Notes: generated by a model from the sequence alone, not told the origin. Positions 34,390 through 46,516 are shown, counted from the stretch's first letter. The stretch: DNA of 64,000 bases from Chromobacterium alkanivorans (GCF_016937655.1 NZ_JAFHKL010000006.1:248001-312000); one strand, 5' to 3'. A program made the numbers and translations.

Positions 34390-35820
34390 ATGAGCCACGA
34401 TTACCAGAACATTGCCGCCCGGATACTCGAAGCGGTGGGCGGCCGCGACAATCTGCAGCAGGCCGCGCACTGCATTACCCGGCTGCGGCTGTCCTTGAAG
34501 GACGAAAGCCGGGTGGACCAGGAGGCGCTGCGCCAGGTGGAGCTGATCAAGGGCCAGTTCAGCCACGGCGGGGTGTTTCAGATCGTGATCGGCTCCGGCG
34601 ACGTGGACCGGGTCTACCAGCCCTTGATCGAACTGGCGGCGCTGCAGCGCGCCACCGTGGCCGAGGTCAAGGCCAGCGGCGATCAGAAACAGGGCCGTCT
34701 GCAGCAGCTGGTCAAGGTGTTTTCCGACGTGTTCATGCCCATCCTGCCCGCCATCATCGTGGCCGGCCTGCTGATGGGCTTGAACAATCTGCTGGGCGCC
34801 AAGGGCATGTTCATCGACGGCAAGAGCCTGCTGGACGCCTACCCGGGCCTGGACGGGGTGTGGGGGCTGATCAATATGATGGCCAACACCTCCTTCGTGT
34901 TCCTGCCGGCGCTGGTGGGCTGGTCGGCGGCCAAGCGCTTCGGCGGCAGCGAGGTGCTGGGCATCGTGCTGGGCCTGCTGCTGGTGCATCCGGACTTGCT
35001 CAACGCCTGGAACTACGGCAAGGCCGCCGCCGGCCTGGACGGCGCGGCGCTGCCGTATTTCGACGTGCTGGGCTGGTTCCGCATCGAAAAAGTGGGCTAT
35101 CAGGGCCAGATCCTGCCCATCCTGGCCGCCACCTGGGTGATGTGCCGGGTGGAGCTGTGGCTGCGGCCGCGGGTGCCCAATTCCGTCCAGCTGCTGGTGG
35201 TGCCCATCGTCACCATCGTGGTCAGCGGCGTGCTGGCGCTGGCGGTGATCGGCCCGGTGGCGCGCCATCTGGGCATCGCCATCACCGACGCGCTGGTCTA
35301 CGTGTTCAATCTGGCGCCGCTGCTGGGCGCGATGCTGTTCGGCGCCCTGTACGCGCCGCTGGTGTTGACCGGCATGCACCATATGTTCATCGCGGTGGAC
35401 CTGCAGTTGATCGCCAACCAGGGCGGCACCTTCATCTGGCCGATGATCGCGCTGTCCAATATCGCCCAGGGCAGCGCCGCGCTGGCGATGTTCTGGCTGG
35501 CGCGCGCCAGCAATGAGAAGAGCATGGCGTCCACCTCGGCGATTTCCGCCTTCTTCGGCATCACCGAGCCGGCGATGTTCGGCGTCAACCTGCGCTACAA
35601 GCTGCCGTTCTACGCGGCGCTGGCCGGTTCGGCGCTGGCGGCGGCCACCATCACCCTCAGCCATGTGCGCGCCTCGGCGATAGGCGTAGGCGGTTTGCCG
35701 GCCTTCATCTCCATCATTCCGCAGCAGATCCCGATGTTCCTGGCGGGCATGGTGGTGGCGCTGGTGGCGCCGTTCGCGCTGACCTGGGTGTTGGCGCGCC
35801 GCCAGCTGCCGCAGTCCTGA
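34390..35820 (+). CDS. treB: PTS trehalose-specific EIIBC component
   Basis: TreB imports trehalose and phosphorylates it to trehalose 6-phosphate. The 476-aa protein has an EIIB domain (about 1-90) with the phosphocysteine C28 in AAHCITRLRL. An EIIC domain of about ten helices (110-470) includes DVFMPILPAIIVAGLLMGLNN, TGMHHMFIAVDLQLI and STSAISAFFGITEPAMFGVNLRYK. There is no EIIA domain, so an external EIIA (glucose-type) must supply phosphate; none is in the window. Treat the upstream part of the frame (from 34291) as leader, since the ATG at 34390 starts the standard MSHDYQNIA. Confidence 0.95.
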   Translation: MSHDYQNIAARILEAVGGRDNLQQAAHCITRLRLSLKDESRVDQEALRQVELIKGQFSHGGVFQIVIGSGDVDRVYQPLIELAALQRATVAEVKASGDQKQGRLQQLVKVFSDVFMPILPAIIVAGLLMGLNNLLGAKGMFIDGKSLLDAYPGLDGVWGLINMMANTSFVFLPALVGWSAAKRFGGSEVLGIVLGLLLVHPDLLNAWNYGKAAAGLDGAALPYFDVLGWFRIEKVGYQGQILPILAATWVMCRVELWLRPRVPNSVQLLVVPIVTIVVSGVLALAVIGPVARHLGIAITDALVYVFNLAPLLGAMLFGALYAPLVLTGMHHMFIAVDLQLIANQGGTFIWPMIALSNIAQGSAALAMFWLARASNEKSMASTSAISAFFGITEPAMFGVNLRYKLPFYAALAGSALAAATITLSHVRASAIGVGGLPAFISIIPQQIPMFLAGMVVALVAPFALTWVLARRQLPQS

Positions 35821-35836
35821 CGAGAAAGCCGTAGCA

Positions 35837-38807
<2,971 letters not shown>

Positions 38808-38930
38808 GCGAGGCTTGAGCGTGCCGGGCGCGGACCATCAAATTTTTTGAACGTCTCGCCCGGATAATTGATCTGTCGATCCGGTCCGGCGGCTGTTAGA
38901 TTGCCTGTCTGACGCTAGACGGGAGGGACT

Positions 38931-39794
38931 ATGCCGGACATCAACGCTCTATTTCGGGCCCGCATCGGCTGGGACGCGCAGCGGCCGCTGGCCTTCGAGG
39001 ACATCGACGACTTGCTGCGCGAGACGGCCTTGTGCCTGCCGTTCGAAAACCTGAGCCTGTTCCAGGGCGGGCCCGAGCCCATCAGCGAGCGCAGCCTGCT
39101 GGAAAAAGTCGCGCTGCGCGACGAAGGCGGCCTGTGTTACGAACTGAACCCCTTGCTCTATCTGTTTCTGCGCCGCAACGGCTTGGAAGCCAGCCTGATC
39201 CGCGCGACGATCTTCGACGAGGACAGCCAAGACTGGCTGCCGCTGGGCGGCACTCATGTCGCCGTCCTGCTGTGGCACCAGGCCCAGGGCTATCTGCTGG
39301 ATTGCGGCTACGGCCTCAAGCAGCCGCTGCGCATGGTGCCGCTGTGCGGCGAAGTGGCGCGCTCCGCCAACGGTGATTACCGGGTAGTCTGGCCGGCCGG
39401 CGCCGGCTTCGCCCAATTGGAACGACGGCTGGCGGGGGAGGGCGAGGATTGGCGCATCGCCTACGGCTTCGACCTGGACGACGAGATCGCCGATTGCGGC
39501 GCGCTGAGCGAGATCCAGCGCCGCATCGCCGAAGACCCGCGCTCGCCGTTCAACAAGAGCCGGCTGATGGCCTTGCTGACCGTCGAAGGCAGCCGGGTGC
39601 TGACCGAGGACGCGCTGACCGAGACCCGCAACGGCAGGCAATGCCGGCTGACGCTGGCGCCGGGCGAGTTCGAGACCTTCCGCCGGCTGTTCACCCGGCG
39701 CTTCAGCGAGCCGCCGGCTGTTCACCCGGCGCTTCAGCGAGCCGCCGGCTTGAACGGAGAGGGCTTGCCGCCCGCGCCGGGACGGGTACACTGA
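38931..39794 (+). CDS. nat: arylamine N-acetyltransferase with frame-shifted C-terminal extension
   Basis: NAT moves an acetyl group from acetyl-CoA to arylamines or hydrazines. The triad is intact: C69 in GGLCYELN, H109 in GGTHVAV and D124 in LLDCGYG. The protein is 287 aa. A 31-bp tandem duplication (39681-39742) near the end is not a multiple of three. With only one copy the frame would end ...FTRRFSEPPA followed by TGA, giving 263 aa. The duplication skips that stop and adds 24 new residues (VHPALQRAAG and onward). The extension is therefore recent and unlikely to be part of the fold. The catalytic domain seems unaffected. Confidence 0.9.
   Translation: MPDINALFRARIGWDAQRPLAFEDIDDLLRETALCLPFENLSLFQGGPEPISERSLLEKVALRDEGGLCYELNPLLYLFLRRNGLEASLIRATIFDEDSQDWLPLGGTHVAVLLWHQAQGYLLDCGYGLKQPLRMVPLCGEVARSANGDYRVVWPAGAGFAQLERRLAGEGEDWRIAYGFDLDDEIADCGALSEIQRRIAEDPRSPFNKSRLMALLTVEGSRVLTEDALTETRNGRQCRLTLAPGEFETFRRLFTRRFSEPPAVHPALQRAAGLNGEGLPPAPGRVH
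39681..39750 (+). repeat. 31-bp tandem duplication in the nat 3' end
   Basis: Bases 39681-39711 are repeated exactly at 39712-39742, followed by 8 further matching bases (39743-39750). The repeat shifts the reading frame by one and replaces the probable original stop codon. Confidence 0.92.
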
Positions 39795-39826
39795 GGCCCT
39801 GTCCATCGTCGGGGAGTCTCGCCGCC

Positions 39827-40513
39827 ATGTCCGTCCTGTTTCGCTCCATCCGCCGGTTCGCGCCGGCGCGCATGCTGTTGGCCCGTCCGCGGCTGGCGAT
39901 CGCCGCCGTCGTCGGCCTGCTGGCCGTGCAGGCGCTGCCCTGGCTGTGGCCGGTGCAGGAGATCACCCGCTACATCGTCGGCTGGAACGTGGGCGCCGCG
40001 CTCTATCTGGCGCTGGTGGCCTGGATGATGTTCAGCGAGGGCCGCCAGCACATCCGTCATTGGGCCAGACTGGAGGACGAGGGACAGACGCTGGTGATGA
40101 CGCTGGCGGTGCTGGCGGCGCTGGCCAGCCTGGCCGCCATCGTGCTGGAACTGGCGGCGGTCAAGGACTTGCACGGCTGGCCGCGCGCCGGCCACGTCGC
40201 GCTGGCCATCCTGACCATTTTTTCCTCCTGGGCCTTCATCCATGTGATGTTCGCGCTGCATTACGCGCGCGCCTACTACGCCGCCCACGCGCGCGGCCTG
40301 GCCCCGGGTCTGGAGTTTCCCGGCAAGGAGGAGCCGGATTACGGCGACTTCCTCTATTTCGCCTGCATCATCGGCACCTCCGGGCAAACCGCCGACGTCA
40401 GCTACACCACCAGCGCGATGCGCAAGGTGGGCACGCTGCATTGCGTGCTGTCCTTCTTTTTCAACGCCACGGTGTTGGCCTTGATGATCAATATCGCCGC
40501 CGGCCTGATCTGA
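39827..40513 (+). CDS. DUF1345-family membrane protein
   Basis: A 228-aa inner-membrane protein with about five hydrophobic segments (for example [43 protein letters not shown] and [28 protein letters not shown]). It has the family-typical stretch [35 protein letters not shown]. Function is unknown for the family. GGGGAG lies about 11 bases before the ATG. It follows nat by 32 bases and precedes ynfA by 22, so the three may share a transcript. Confidence 0.85.
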   Translation: MSVLFRSIRRFAPARMLLARPRLAIAAVVGLLAVQALPWLWPVQEITRYIVGWNVGAALYLALVAWMMFSEGRQHIRHWARLEDEGQTLVMTLAVLAALASLAAIVLELAAVKDLHGWPRAGHVALAILTIFSSWAFIHVMFALHYARAYYAAHARGLAPGLEFPGKEEPDYGDFLYFACIIGTSGQTADVSYTTSAMRKVGTLHCVLSFFFNATVLALMINIAAGLI

Positions 40514-40535
40514 TGCCGGAGCGCAGCGAGACCCC

Positions 40536-40871
40536 ATGTTGAACGTGTTGAAATTATTGCTCTTGTTCGGCCTGACCGCGGTCGCGGAAATCGTCGGTTG
40601 TTATCTGCCCTGGCTGTGGCTGCGCAAGGTGGGGCCGTGGTGGTTGCTGTTGCCGGCCGGGCTGTCGCTGATGCTGTTCGTCTGGCTGCTGACCCTGCAT
40701 CCGGCGGCCGCGGGCCGGGTTTACGCCGCTTACGGCGGCGTTTACGTGGCGGTGGCGCTGTTGTGGCTGTGGCTGGTGGACGGCGTGCGGCCCAGCGGCT
40801 GGGACATCGCCGGCGCGGCGGTGGCCTTGTGCGGGATGGCCATCATCATGCTGGCGCCGCGGCCGGCTTGA
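40536..40871 (+). CDS. ynfA: UPF0060 / YnfA-family small membrane protein
   Basis: A 111-aa protein with four helices and the YnfA signature: [19 protein letters not shown] near the start, the central [31 protein letters not shown] and the end [20 protein letters not shown]. The family resembles small multidrug-resistance exporters and a transport role is suspected but unproven. A strong terminator (40909-40936) follows. Confidence 0.92.
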   Translation: MLNVLKLLLLFGLTAVAEIVGCYLPWLWLRKVGPWWLLLPAGLSLMLFVWLLTLHPAAAGRVYAAYGGVYVAVALLWLWLVDGVRPSGWDIAGAAVALCGMAIIMLAPRPA

Positions 40872-40908
40872 GTGCCCGTTCACGATCCGTTGTGCGGGCG
40901 CAGGCATG

Positions 40909-40936
40909 AAAAAACCGGGCTCAGGCCCGGTTTTTC
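40909..40936. terminator. bidirectional terminator between ynfA and the GST gene
   Basis: AAAAAACCGGGC, a 4-base loop and GCCCGGTTTTT form a stem flanked by A- and T-runs, able to end transcription from both convergent genes. Confidence 0.9.
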
Positions 40937-40952
40937 TTGGCGGCGGCGCGAT

Positions 40953-41564
40953 TCAAGCGACCGGCGGCAGGGTGTCGGCGAAGGAGGGCCGCGTCATCAG
41001 CCGCTCCAGCAGGCTGGCCAGATTGGGGTGGCTGTCGCGCCAGTCTATCTCCGGGAAGCGGAAGTCCAGATAGCCCAGGCAGGCGCCGACGGCGATGTCG
41101 GCCAGGCTGTAGCTCACGCCGTTGCACCACTGGCGGTCGGCCAGGTCGGCGGCGAGCGCGGCCAGGCCGCGATCTATCTTGCCGCGTTGGCGCGCGATCG
41201 CTTCCGGCATCTGCTTGTCGTCCGGGCGGCGCTTTTCCAGCACGATGGCCACCGCTGCGTCGACGATGCCGTCGGCCAGCGCTTCCCAGCGCCGGGTGGC
41301 GATCAGCAGGCGGTTTTCCTGCGGCAGAATGCGCGACACCGGCGAGATATTGTCCAGATATTCGGCGATGACGCGCGAGTCGTACAGCGTCGAGCCGTCA
41401 TCCAGTTCCAGAACCGGCACCTTGCCCAGAGGATTGTAGTCGCCGACGCGGGTGTCCGCGTTCCACGGCACGTCTTCCTCCAGCGGGCAGTCAATTTTCT
41501 TTTCGGCCAGCACGATGCGCACCTTGCGGGCGTAGGGGCTGGTCAACGAGGCGATCAGTTTCAT
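40953..41564 (-). CDS. glutathione S-transferase family protein (YibF-like)
   Basis: A 203-aa protein with an N-terminal thioredoxin-fold domain (MKLIASLTSPYARKVRIVLAEKKI) that has the catalytic Ser of the SPYARK motif. The glutathione-binding GKVPVLELDDGSTLYDSRVIAEYLD follows, then an all-helical C-terminal domain with YSLADIAVGACLGYLDFRFPEIDW. This pattern is closest to the YibF/YibN-type GSTs. The specific substrate is unknown. It appears to be a single-gene unit bounded by the terminator at 40909-40936. Confidence 0.92.
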   Translation of the reverse strand: MKLIASLTSPYARKVRIVLAEKKIDCPLEEDVPWNADTRVGDYNPLGKVPVLELDDGSTLYDSRVIAEYLDNISPVSRILPQENRLLIATRRWEALADGIVDAAVAIVLEKRRPDDKQMPEAIARQRGKIDRGLAALAADLADRQWCNGVSYSLADIAVGACLGYLDFRFPEIDWRDSHPNLASLLERLMTRPSFADTLPPVA

Positions 41565-41662
41565 GTTTCGGGTCGTTCTGGATATTGGCAGGCGAAGTGC
41601 TCGCCGGACGGCAAGGCCCGGCGAGCGACTACTTTAGCGCAATGCCGTGGCGGCTGGAAGGC

Positions 41663-42352
41663 TTACTTCAACTCCACCTTGCCGCTGACTTGCAGTTGCA
41701 GTTGCGATTGTCCGGGCTGCAGGTCCGGTTGCGCCACTTCCGCGTTGGCGGCCATGCCGGCGGCCTTCATCATCATCGGCGGACGGAAGATGGGTGATTG
41801 GCTGCCGATGTCCAGTTCCTTGATATTGCTGACATTTTTTCCAATGGCCTTGGCGGCGATCTTGGCCTGGGACTCCAGGTTGGCGATGGCTTCCGGCAGC
41901 ATGGTCTGCTCGGCCTCCTTGCGCGCCTGGTCGGACACGCTGAACTGCAGTCCTTGCAGCAGCAGGTTTTGTTGCAGTTTGGCCATCAGTTCGGCGGCCT
42001 GGGCGAAATCGCGGCTTTTCAGCTGGATTTCCACCCGGCCTTGCCAGCTCTGGATCTTGCCGTTCTTGTCGTAATTGGGCCAGGTGTTGTAGCCGCCGCT
42101 GGACAGCTGCACTTTGGGATAGGCGCGGCCTAGAGCGATGCCCTGGGCGGCGGCCTTGTTCAGCCGGTCGGCCAGCACCGCCGGCTGGGCGTTGCTCAGC
42201 TGCTGGTAGAAGGTGGCGCTGATCTGGTCGTTGGGCACTTCGCGCTGGGCGCTGGCGGACAGATTGAGTTGGGTGCTGTCGGCCAGCGCCGGGGCGGCGC
42301 TGACGGCGAACAGGGTTCCGAGGCTGGCAAGCAAGAGAGTTGGTTTGTTCAT
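41663..42352 (-). CDS. periplasmic SIMPL-domain (DUF541) protein
   Basis: A 229-aa secreted protein. The signal peptide (MNKPTLLLASLGTLFAVSAA, cleaved about residue 24 before DSTQL) is followed by a SIMPL domain with LNLSASAQREVPNDQISATFYQQL and EAIANLESQAKIAAKAIGKNVSNIKELDIG. SIMPL proteins form oligomers and have been linked to stress protection and to signalling-complex partners, without a clear activity. It stands alone, between the GST and diguanylate cyclase genes. Confidence 0.88.
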   Translation of the reverse strand: MNKPTLLLASLGTLFAVSAAPALADSTQLNLSASAQREVPNDQISATFYQQLSNAQPAVLADRLNKAAAQGIALGRAYPKVQLSSGGYNTWPNYDKNGKIQSWQGRVEIQLKSRDFAQAAELMAKLQQNLLLQGLQFSVSDQARKEAEQTMLPEAIANLESQAKIAAKAIGKNVSNIKELDIGSQSPIFRPPMMMKAAGMAANAEVAQPDLQPGQSQLQLQVSGKVELK

Positions 42353-42415
42353 GTGTCGATTCCCATGACATTGTTGTCTTGATCGGAAAAGTCCGATTCG
42401 CAGTGTGTAGGCCCA

Positions 42416-43609
42416 TCATGCCCGAGAAAAGTTTCCGACGGCATACTGCCCTTCGGCCAGTTCGATCCGGTTGCGGCCGTTGCGCTTGGCCCGGTAGAGC
42501 TGGCTGTCCGCCGCCCGGAACAGGCTGGACAGGTCGTCGTAGGGCTGCTGGCTGGTGCTGGCCACGCCGATGCTGACGCTGATGCGCAAGGGCGGGGCGG
42601 CGGCGGCCGGCTGCGGCCGCAACGCGTCCACCGCGCGCATGATGCGTTGCGCGGCCGCGTGCGCGTCCCGCAGGCCGGCGCGCGGCAGCAGCATCACGAA
42701 TTCCTCGCCGCCGTAGCGGCCGACGATGTCGTCGCCGCGCGCTTCGGCGCGCAGGCAGGCGGCCAGTTGTTGCAATACCAGGTCGCCGAACTGGTGGCCG
42801 TGGCGGTCGTTGATGCTCTTGAAGTGATCGACGTCCAGGAGCAGCAGCGCCAGCGGCTCGCGCTCGCGCCAGGCGCGGCGGCAGGCGGCCTCGGCCAGTT
42901 CGCGGAAGCGGCGTTGGTTGAGCAGATTGGTCAGGCCGTCGTGGCTGGCCTGGTGTTGGGTCCGCTCCAGCGCGCGCTCGTAGCAGATGTACAGCGCGCA
43001 CAAGATGAAGCCGAAGCTGAGCCAGTGCATGCCCAGCGAAGCGAGCATGGAGAAGCGCATCGCGTCGGCGTCGTAGACCTCGCCGGCCCAGCCGGCGTGG
43101 ACGAGGCGCGTCAGCGACAGCAAGGCGTACAGCAGGCAAACCGCCAGCGCCATCTTGCAGCCGGCGCCGGCGATGCGGGTGCGGCCGGGCCACAGTTCGC
43201 GCGCGGCCAGCAGCCAGGCGATTAGATAGACCAGGCAGACCGCGATGGTGCGCCGCCCCATATCGGCCGGGCCGGCCTGCAGATAGGCGGCCATGCCGGC
43301 GGCCACCAGCAGCAGGCTTTGCCAGACGCGCGGCTTCTTGCCGTTCAGATGGCGGACGCCGCACAGCGCGAGGGGGTGGAACAGCATCCACAGCAGATTG
43401 TTGAACGCCAGTTGCGGCCACGGCGGCAGGCCGACGGGCAGCAGGCTGAACACGCCGCCCAGGCTGACGCTGGCGCCGGCCGCGCAGAAGTACAGGAAGG
43501 CCCGCTCGTCGCGGTTGCGCAGCCAGAACATCGTGATGACGGCGGTCAGCGCCAGGCCGTAGCCGGTGGTGCTGAGCACGGCGGCCTGGAAGTCTAGGAT
43601 GCTTTGCAT
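42416..43609 (-). CDS. membrane-bound diguanylate cyclase (GGDEF)
   Basis: A 397-aa protein that makes cyclic di-GMP. The N-terminal 210 residues carry about six or seven membrane helices, a possible sensor of unknown ligand. The GGDEF domain has LLLLDVDHFKSINDRHGHQFGD, the active-site GGEEF (300-304) and an intact inhibitory site RGDD (291-294), five residues upstream as usual. It should therefore be active and subject to product inhibition. ATG 43609 was chosen because residues before it (from 43723) are encoded by the repeat element. It lies four bases after the MITE-like copy at 43614, which now occupies its promoter region. Confidence 0.9.
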   Translation of the reverse strand: MQSILDFQAAVLSTTGYGLALTAVITMFWLRNRDERAFLYFCAAGASVSLGGVFSLLPVGLPPWPQLAFNNLLWMLFHPLALCGVRHLNGKKPRVWQSLLLVAAGMAAYLQAGPADMGRRTIAVCLVYLIAWLLAARELWPGRTRIAGAGCKMALAVCLLYALLSLTRLVHAGWAGEVYDADAMRFSMLASLGMHWLSFGFILCALYICYERALERTQHQASHDGLTNLLNQRRFRELAEAACRRAWREREPLALLLLDVDHFKSINDRHGHQFGDLVLQQLAACLRAEARGDDIVGRYGGEEFVMLLPRAGLRDAHAAAQRIMRAVDALRPQPAAAAPPLRISVSIGVASTSQQPYDDLSSLFRAADSQLYRAKRNGRNRIELAEGQYAVGNFSRA

Positions 43610-43613
43610 GTGG

Positions 43614-43706
43614 GGTCTGTTCAAAGTCCGCTGCGCGTCGCGAAACCTCGCGCGGCGGGCGCGGCGCTTGGTTTCGTGGGCGCTCGCCAGAGCGTGAACA
43701 GGCTCG
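43614..43706 (-). mobile_element. MITE-like dispersed repeat, copy D, upstream of the diguanylate cyclase gene
   Basis: GTCTGTTCAAAGTCCGCTGC at the left corresponds to the ends of copies A and B. The right end reads GCGTGAACAGGCTC, an inverted match to the left end. The core (about 93 bases) has diverged or is shorter than in copy B. The element directly precedes the cyclase ATG, where promoter and ribosome site are expected. Confidence 0.6.
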
Positions 43707-43734
43707 GGGCCGGCGCTTTGCAAGGTGAATTATG

Positions 43735-43761
43735 ACAAGCGGCCCATCATAGGGCCGTTGT
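43735..43761. terminator. hairpin downstream of aceB
   Basis: ACAA-CGGCCC and GGGCCG-TTGT pair around ATCATA. Reading from aceB, the stem is followed by CATAATT. It probably ends the malate synthase transcript. Confidence 0.6.
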
Positions 43762-43840
43762 CCATGGGCTTCAATCCGCAAAGCTACGCAGCCAGGCTGA
43801 CAAATCCCGACAATTTCGCCGTCGGGATCCATTTGTCCTG

Positions 43841-45436
43841 TCAGGCCAGGTATTCGTATCCCGGCAGCGTCAGGAACTCGACGAAATCGTCGGAAGTGGT
43901 CAGCAGGTCGAACATCGCGGCCGCGTCGTCGTACTGGCGGGTCCAGCGCGCGCCGTACTCGGTCTTGAGTTTGGCCACTTCCGCCGCGTGCAGCTGGCGG
44001 AACAGTTCGGTGCTCACTTTGCGGCCGTCGTCCAGCACGCCCTTGGGGCTGCGTATCCATTGCCAGATCTGCGAGCGGGAGATTTCGGCGGTGGCGGCGT
44101 CTTCCATCAGATTGTGGATGGGCACGCAGCCGTTGCCGGAAATCCAGGCGCCCAGGTACTGGATGCCCACATTGATGTTCATCGCCAGCCCAGCCTCGGT
44201 GATGGGCGCGTCGGGACGGAAGTCCAGCAGTTCGGCGGCGCCGACCTGGACGTCGGGCCGCAGCTTGGCGATCTGGTTCGGCGCGTCGCCCAGCACCTTG
44301 CCGAAGGCTTCGGCGGCGATGGGTACCAGGCCGGGGTGGGCCACCCAGCCGCCGTCGTAGCCGTCGGCGGCGTCGCGCTCCTTGTCCGCCCGGACGCCGG
44401 CCAGCGCCTTCTCATTGGCCGCCGGATCGTTCTTGATCGGAATCAGCGCCGCCATGCCGCCTATCGCCGGCGCCGCGCGGCGGTGGCAGGTTTTCAGCAG
44501 CAGCAGCGCGTAGGCGCGCATGAAGGGCACCGTCATGGTGATCTGGGCGCGGTTGGCCAGGCAGAAATCGCGGTTCTGGCGAAATTTCTTGATGCAGCTG
44601 AAGATGTAGTCCCAGCGGCCGGCGTTGAGGCCGGCGCTGTGCTCGCGCAATTCGTACAGGATTTCGTCCATTTCGAAGGCGGCGAGTATGGTCTCGATCA
44701 GCACCGTGGCCTTGATCGTGCCCTGCGGGATGGACAGTTCCTGTTGGGCGAAGACGAACACCTCGTTCCACAGCCGCGCTTCCAGATGGCTTTCCATCTT
44801 GGGCAGGTAGTAATAAGTGGCGCTGCCCACGCTGCGCAGATAGCTGATGTTGTGGAAGAAGGACAGGGCGAAGTCGAACAGCGCGCCGGAGACGATCTCG
44901 CCGTCCACCTTGACGTGCTTTTCCATCAGATGCCAGCCGCGCGGGCGCAGCAGCAGGGTGGCGGTGTCGGCGTTGAGCCGGTATTGCTTGCCGTCCGGGT
45001 TGGCGAAGGAAATGGTCTTGCGATAGGCGTCGCGGACATTGATCTGGCCGTTGATCTGGTTGTCCCAGCTCGGACAGTTGGAGTCCTCGAAGTCCGCCAT
45101 GAAGCTCTTGGCGCCGGAATTGAGCGCGTTGATCATCATCTTGCGGTCCACCGGGCCGGTGATTTCCACGCGGCGGTCGAGCAAATCGTCCGGCAGCGGC
45201 GCGATTGTCCAGTCGCCGGCGCGGACGGCGGCGGTGTCTGGCAGGAAGTCCGGCAGCTTGCCCGCGTCCAGCTCGGCCTGGCGCGCGGCGCGGGCGGCCA
45301 TCAGTTCGCGGCGGCGCGGCTCGAAGCGGCGATGCAGCTTGGCGACGAAGGCCAGCGCGTCGTGGCTGAGGATGTCGGCGTAGGCCGGGGTGAGCGTAGC
45401 GAGGATTTCCATCCCCTGGGGAAGCGAGGCTGCCAT
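43841..45436 (-). CDS. aceB: malate synthase A
   Basis: AceB condenses glyoxylate and acetyl-CoA to malate in the glyoxylate shunt, needed for growth on acetate or fatty acids. The 531-aa protein has the standard blocks RRVEITGPVDRKMMINALNSGAKSFMADFEDSNCPSW, the Mg-binding Glu in KATVLIETILAAFEMDEILYELREH, RWDYIFSC and DGGWVAHPGLVPIA. ATG 45436 was chosen because AAAGGAG lies 7 bases upstream. The divergent LysR gene may regulate it. Isocitrate lyase (aceA) is not in the window. Confidence 0.96.
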   Translation of the reverse strand: MAASLPQGMEILATLTPAYADILSHDALAFVAKLHRRFEPRRRELMAARAARQAELDAGKLPDFLPDTAAVRAGDWTIAPLPDDLLDRRVEITGPVDRKMMINALNSGAKSFMADFEDSNCPSWDNQINGQINVRDAYRKTISFANPDGKQYRLNADTATLLLRPRGWHLMEKHVKVDGEIVSGALFDFALSFFHNISYLRSVGSATYYYLPKMESHLEARLWNEVFVFAQQELSIPQGTIKATVLIETILAAFEMDEILYELREHSAGLNAGRWDYIFSCIKKFRQNRDFCLANRAQITMTVPFMRAYALLLLKTCHRRAAPAIGGMAALIPIKNDPAANEKALAGVRADKERDAADGYDGGWVAHPGLVPIAAEAFGKVLGDAPNQIAKLRPDVQVGAAELLDFRPDAPITEAGLAMNINVGIQYLGAWISGNGCVPIHNLMEDAATAEISRSQIWQWIRSPKGVLDDGRKVSTELFRQLHAAEVAKLKTEYGARWTRQYDDAAAMFDLLTTSDDFVEFLTLPGYEYLA

Positions 45437-45621
45437 GCTGGGACTCCTTTGCATCGTTGGACGGGGCGGCGAGCGGGCGCGCCGGGACAGGCGGCGTCCG
45501 CGTCCGCACCTGGGACAGTGAAACGGGACCTGGCTAGTCTATCTAGGCAAAGCGTAAAAAAAAATGCATATATAGACATATCATCTTTTACTTTTTGTTA
45601 GCTAATCGTGGGGCGGCCCGG
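45437..45621. promoter_or_regulatory. AT-rich divergent region between aceB and the LysR gene
   Basis: The segment 45540-45600 is strikingly AT-rich for this genome (a run of nine A, TATATAGACATATCATC, TTTTACTTTTTGTTAG). It must hold the two divergent promoters. No clear palindromic LysR site was found. Confidence 0.5.
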
Positions 45622-46512
45622 ATGTTGAAACAATTGGAGACCTTTGTCGCCGTGGTGTCGCAGGGCAGCTTGTCGGCCGCCGCGCGCCAGGAGGGGGTGG
45701 TGCCGGCCATAATAGGCCGGCGCATCGACGCGCTGGAGGAGAGGCTGGGCGTCAAGCTCCTGACCCGCAGCACGCGCAGCCTGGCGCTGACCCAGGAGGG
45801 AGCGGCTTTTTTCGAGGACTGTCAGCGCATCCTCGCCGATCTGGAGGACGCGGAGGCGGCAGTGGCCTCCGGCAGCGGCCGCGCGCGCGGCCATCTGCGG
45901 GTGTCGGCGCCGGCCGGTTTCGGCCGCAAGCACGTGGCGCCGCACATCGCCGGCTTTCAGCAGCGCCACCCCGACGTCAAGGTAACGCTGGACCTGTCGG
46001 ACCGGCTGGTGGACTTGCAGCGTGACCGCATCGACTGCGCGATCCGCATTTCCGATCTGGCCGATTCCTCGCTGGTGGCGATCCGGCTGGCGGAAAACCG
46101 CCGCGTGGTGGTGGCGGCGCCGGCCTATCTGGCACGCCACGGCCTGCCGCGCCGGCTGGAGGACCTGGCCGAGCACAACTGCCTGTCGCTGGGCGAGAGC
46201 CAAAGCCGCGGCTGGGCGTTCCGCCGCGACGGCGAGGCGGTGAACCTGCGCGTGGGCGGCCGGCTGGAGTGCAACGACGGCGCGGTGCTGCACGACTGGG
46301 CGCTGCAGGGCCTGGGCCTGGCCTGGCGTTCGCTGTGGGAGGTGAAGGACGATTTGTCCGACGGCCGGCTGGTGACGGTGCTGGACGAGTTCTCCGCGCC
46401 GGACTATCCGGTGTGCGCGGTGGTGCCGCAGCGGCGGCTGTTGCCGGCGCGGGTGCGGCACTTCGTCGACTATCTGCGGTCAGTGTATGCTGAGGCGGCA
46501 TATTGGAATTGA
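45622..46512 (+). CDS. LysR-family transcriptional regulator
   Basis: A 296-aa regulator with an N-terminal HTH (about 1-60: LETFVAVVSQGSLSAAARQEGVVPAIIGRRIDALEERLGVKLLTRSTRSL) and a substrate-binding domain (about 90-290). It diverges from aceB across an AT-rich 185-base region, so aceB control is likely, though no binding site could be assigned. ATG 45622 (MLKQLETF) is the standard start; a longer frame from TTG 45595 is less likely. Confidence 0.88.
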   Translation: MLKQLETFVAVVSQGSLSAAARQEGVVPAIIGRRIDALEERLGVKLLTRSTRSLALTQEGAAFFEDCQRILADLEDAEAAVASGSGRARGHLRVSAPAGFGRKHVAPHIAGFQQRHPDVKVTLDLSDRLVDLQRDRIDCAIRISDLADSSLVAIRLAENRRVVVAAPAYLARHGLPRRLEDLAEHNCLSLGESQSRGWAFRRDGEAVNLRVGGRLECNDGAVLHDWALQGLGLAWRSLWEVKDDLSDGRLVTVLDEFSAPDYPVCAVVPQRRLLPARVRHFVDYLRSVYAEAAYWN

Positions 46513-46516
46513 GGCG

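Noticed and set aside
43609-43723. Longer N-terminus of the diguanylate cyclase from 43723
   Set aside because: The 38 additional residues are encoded by the MITE-like copy D and are rich in Arg without any membrane character. ATG 43609 starts directly before the first helix region.
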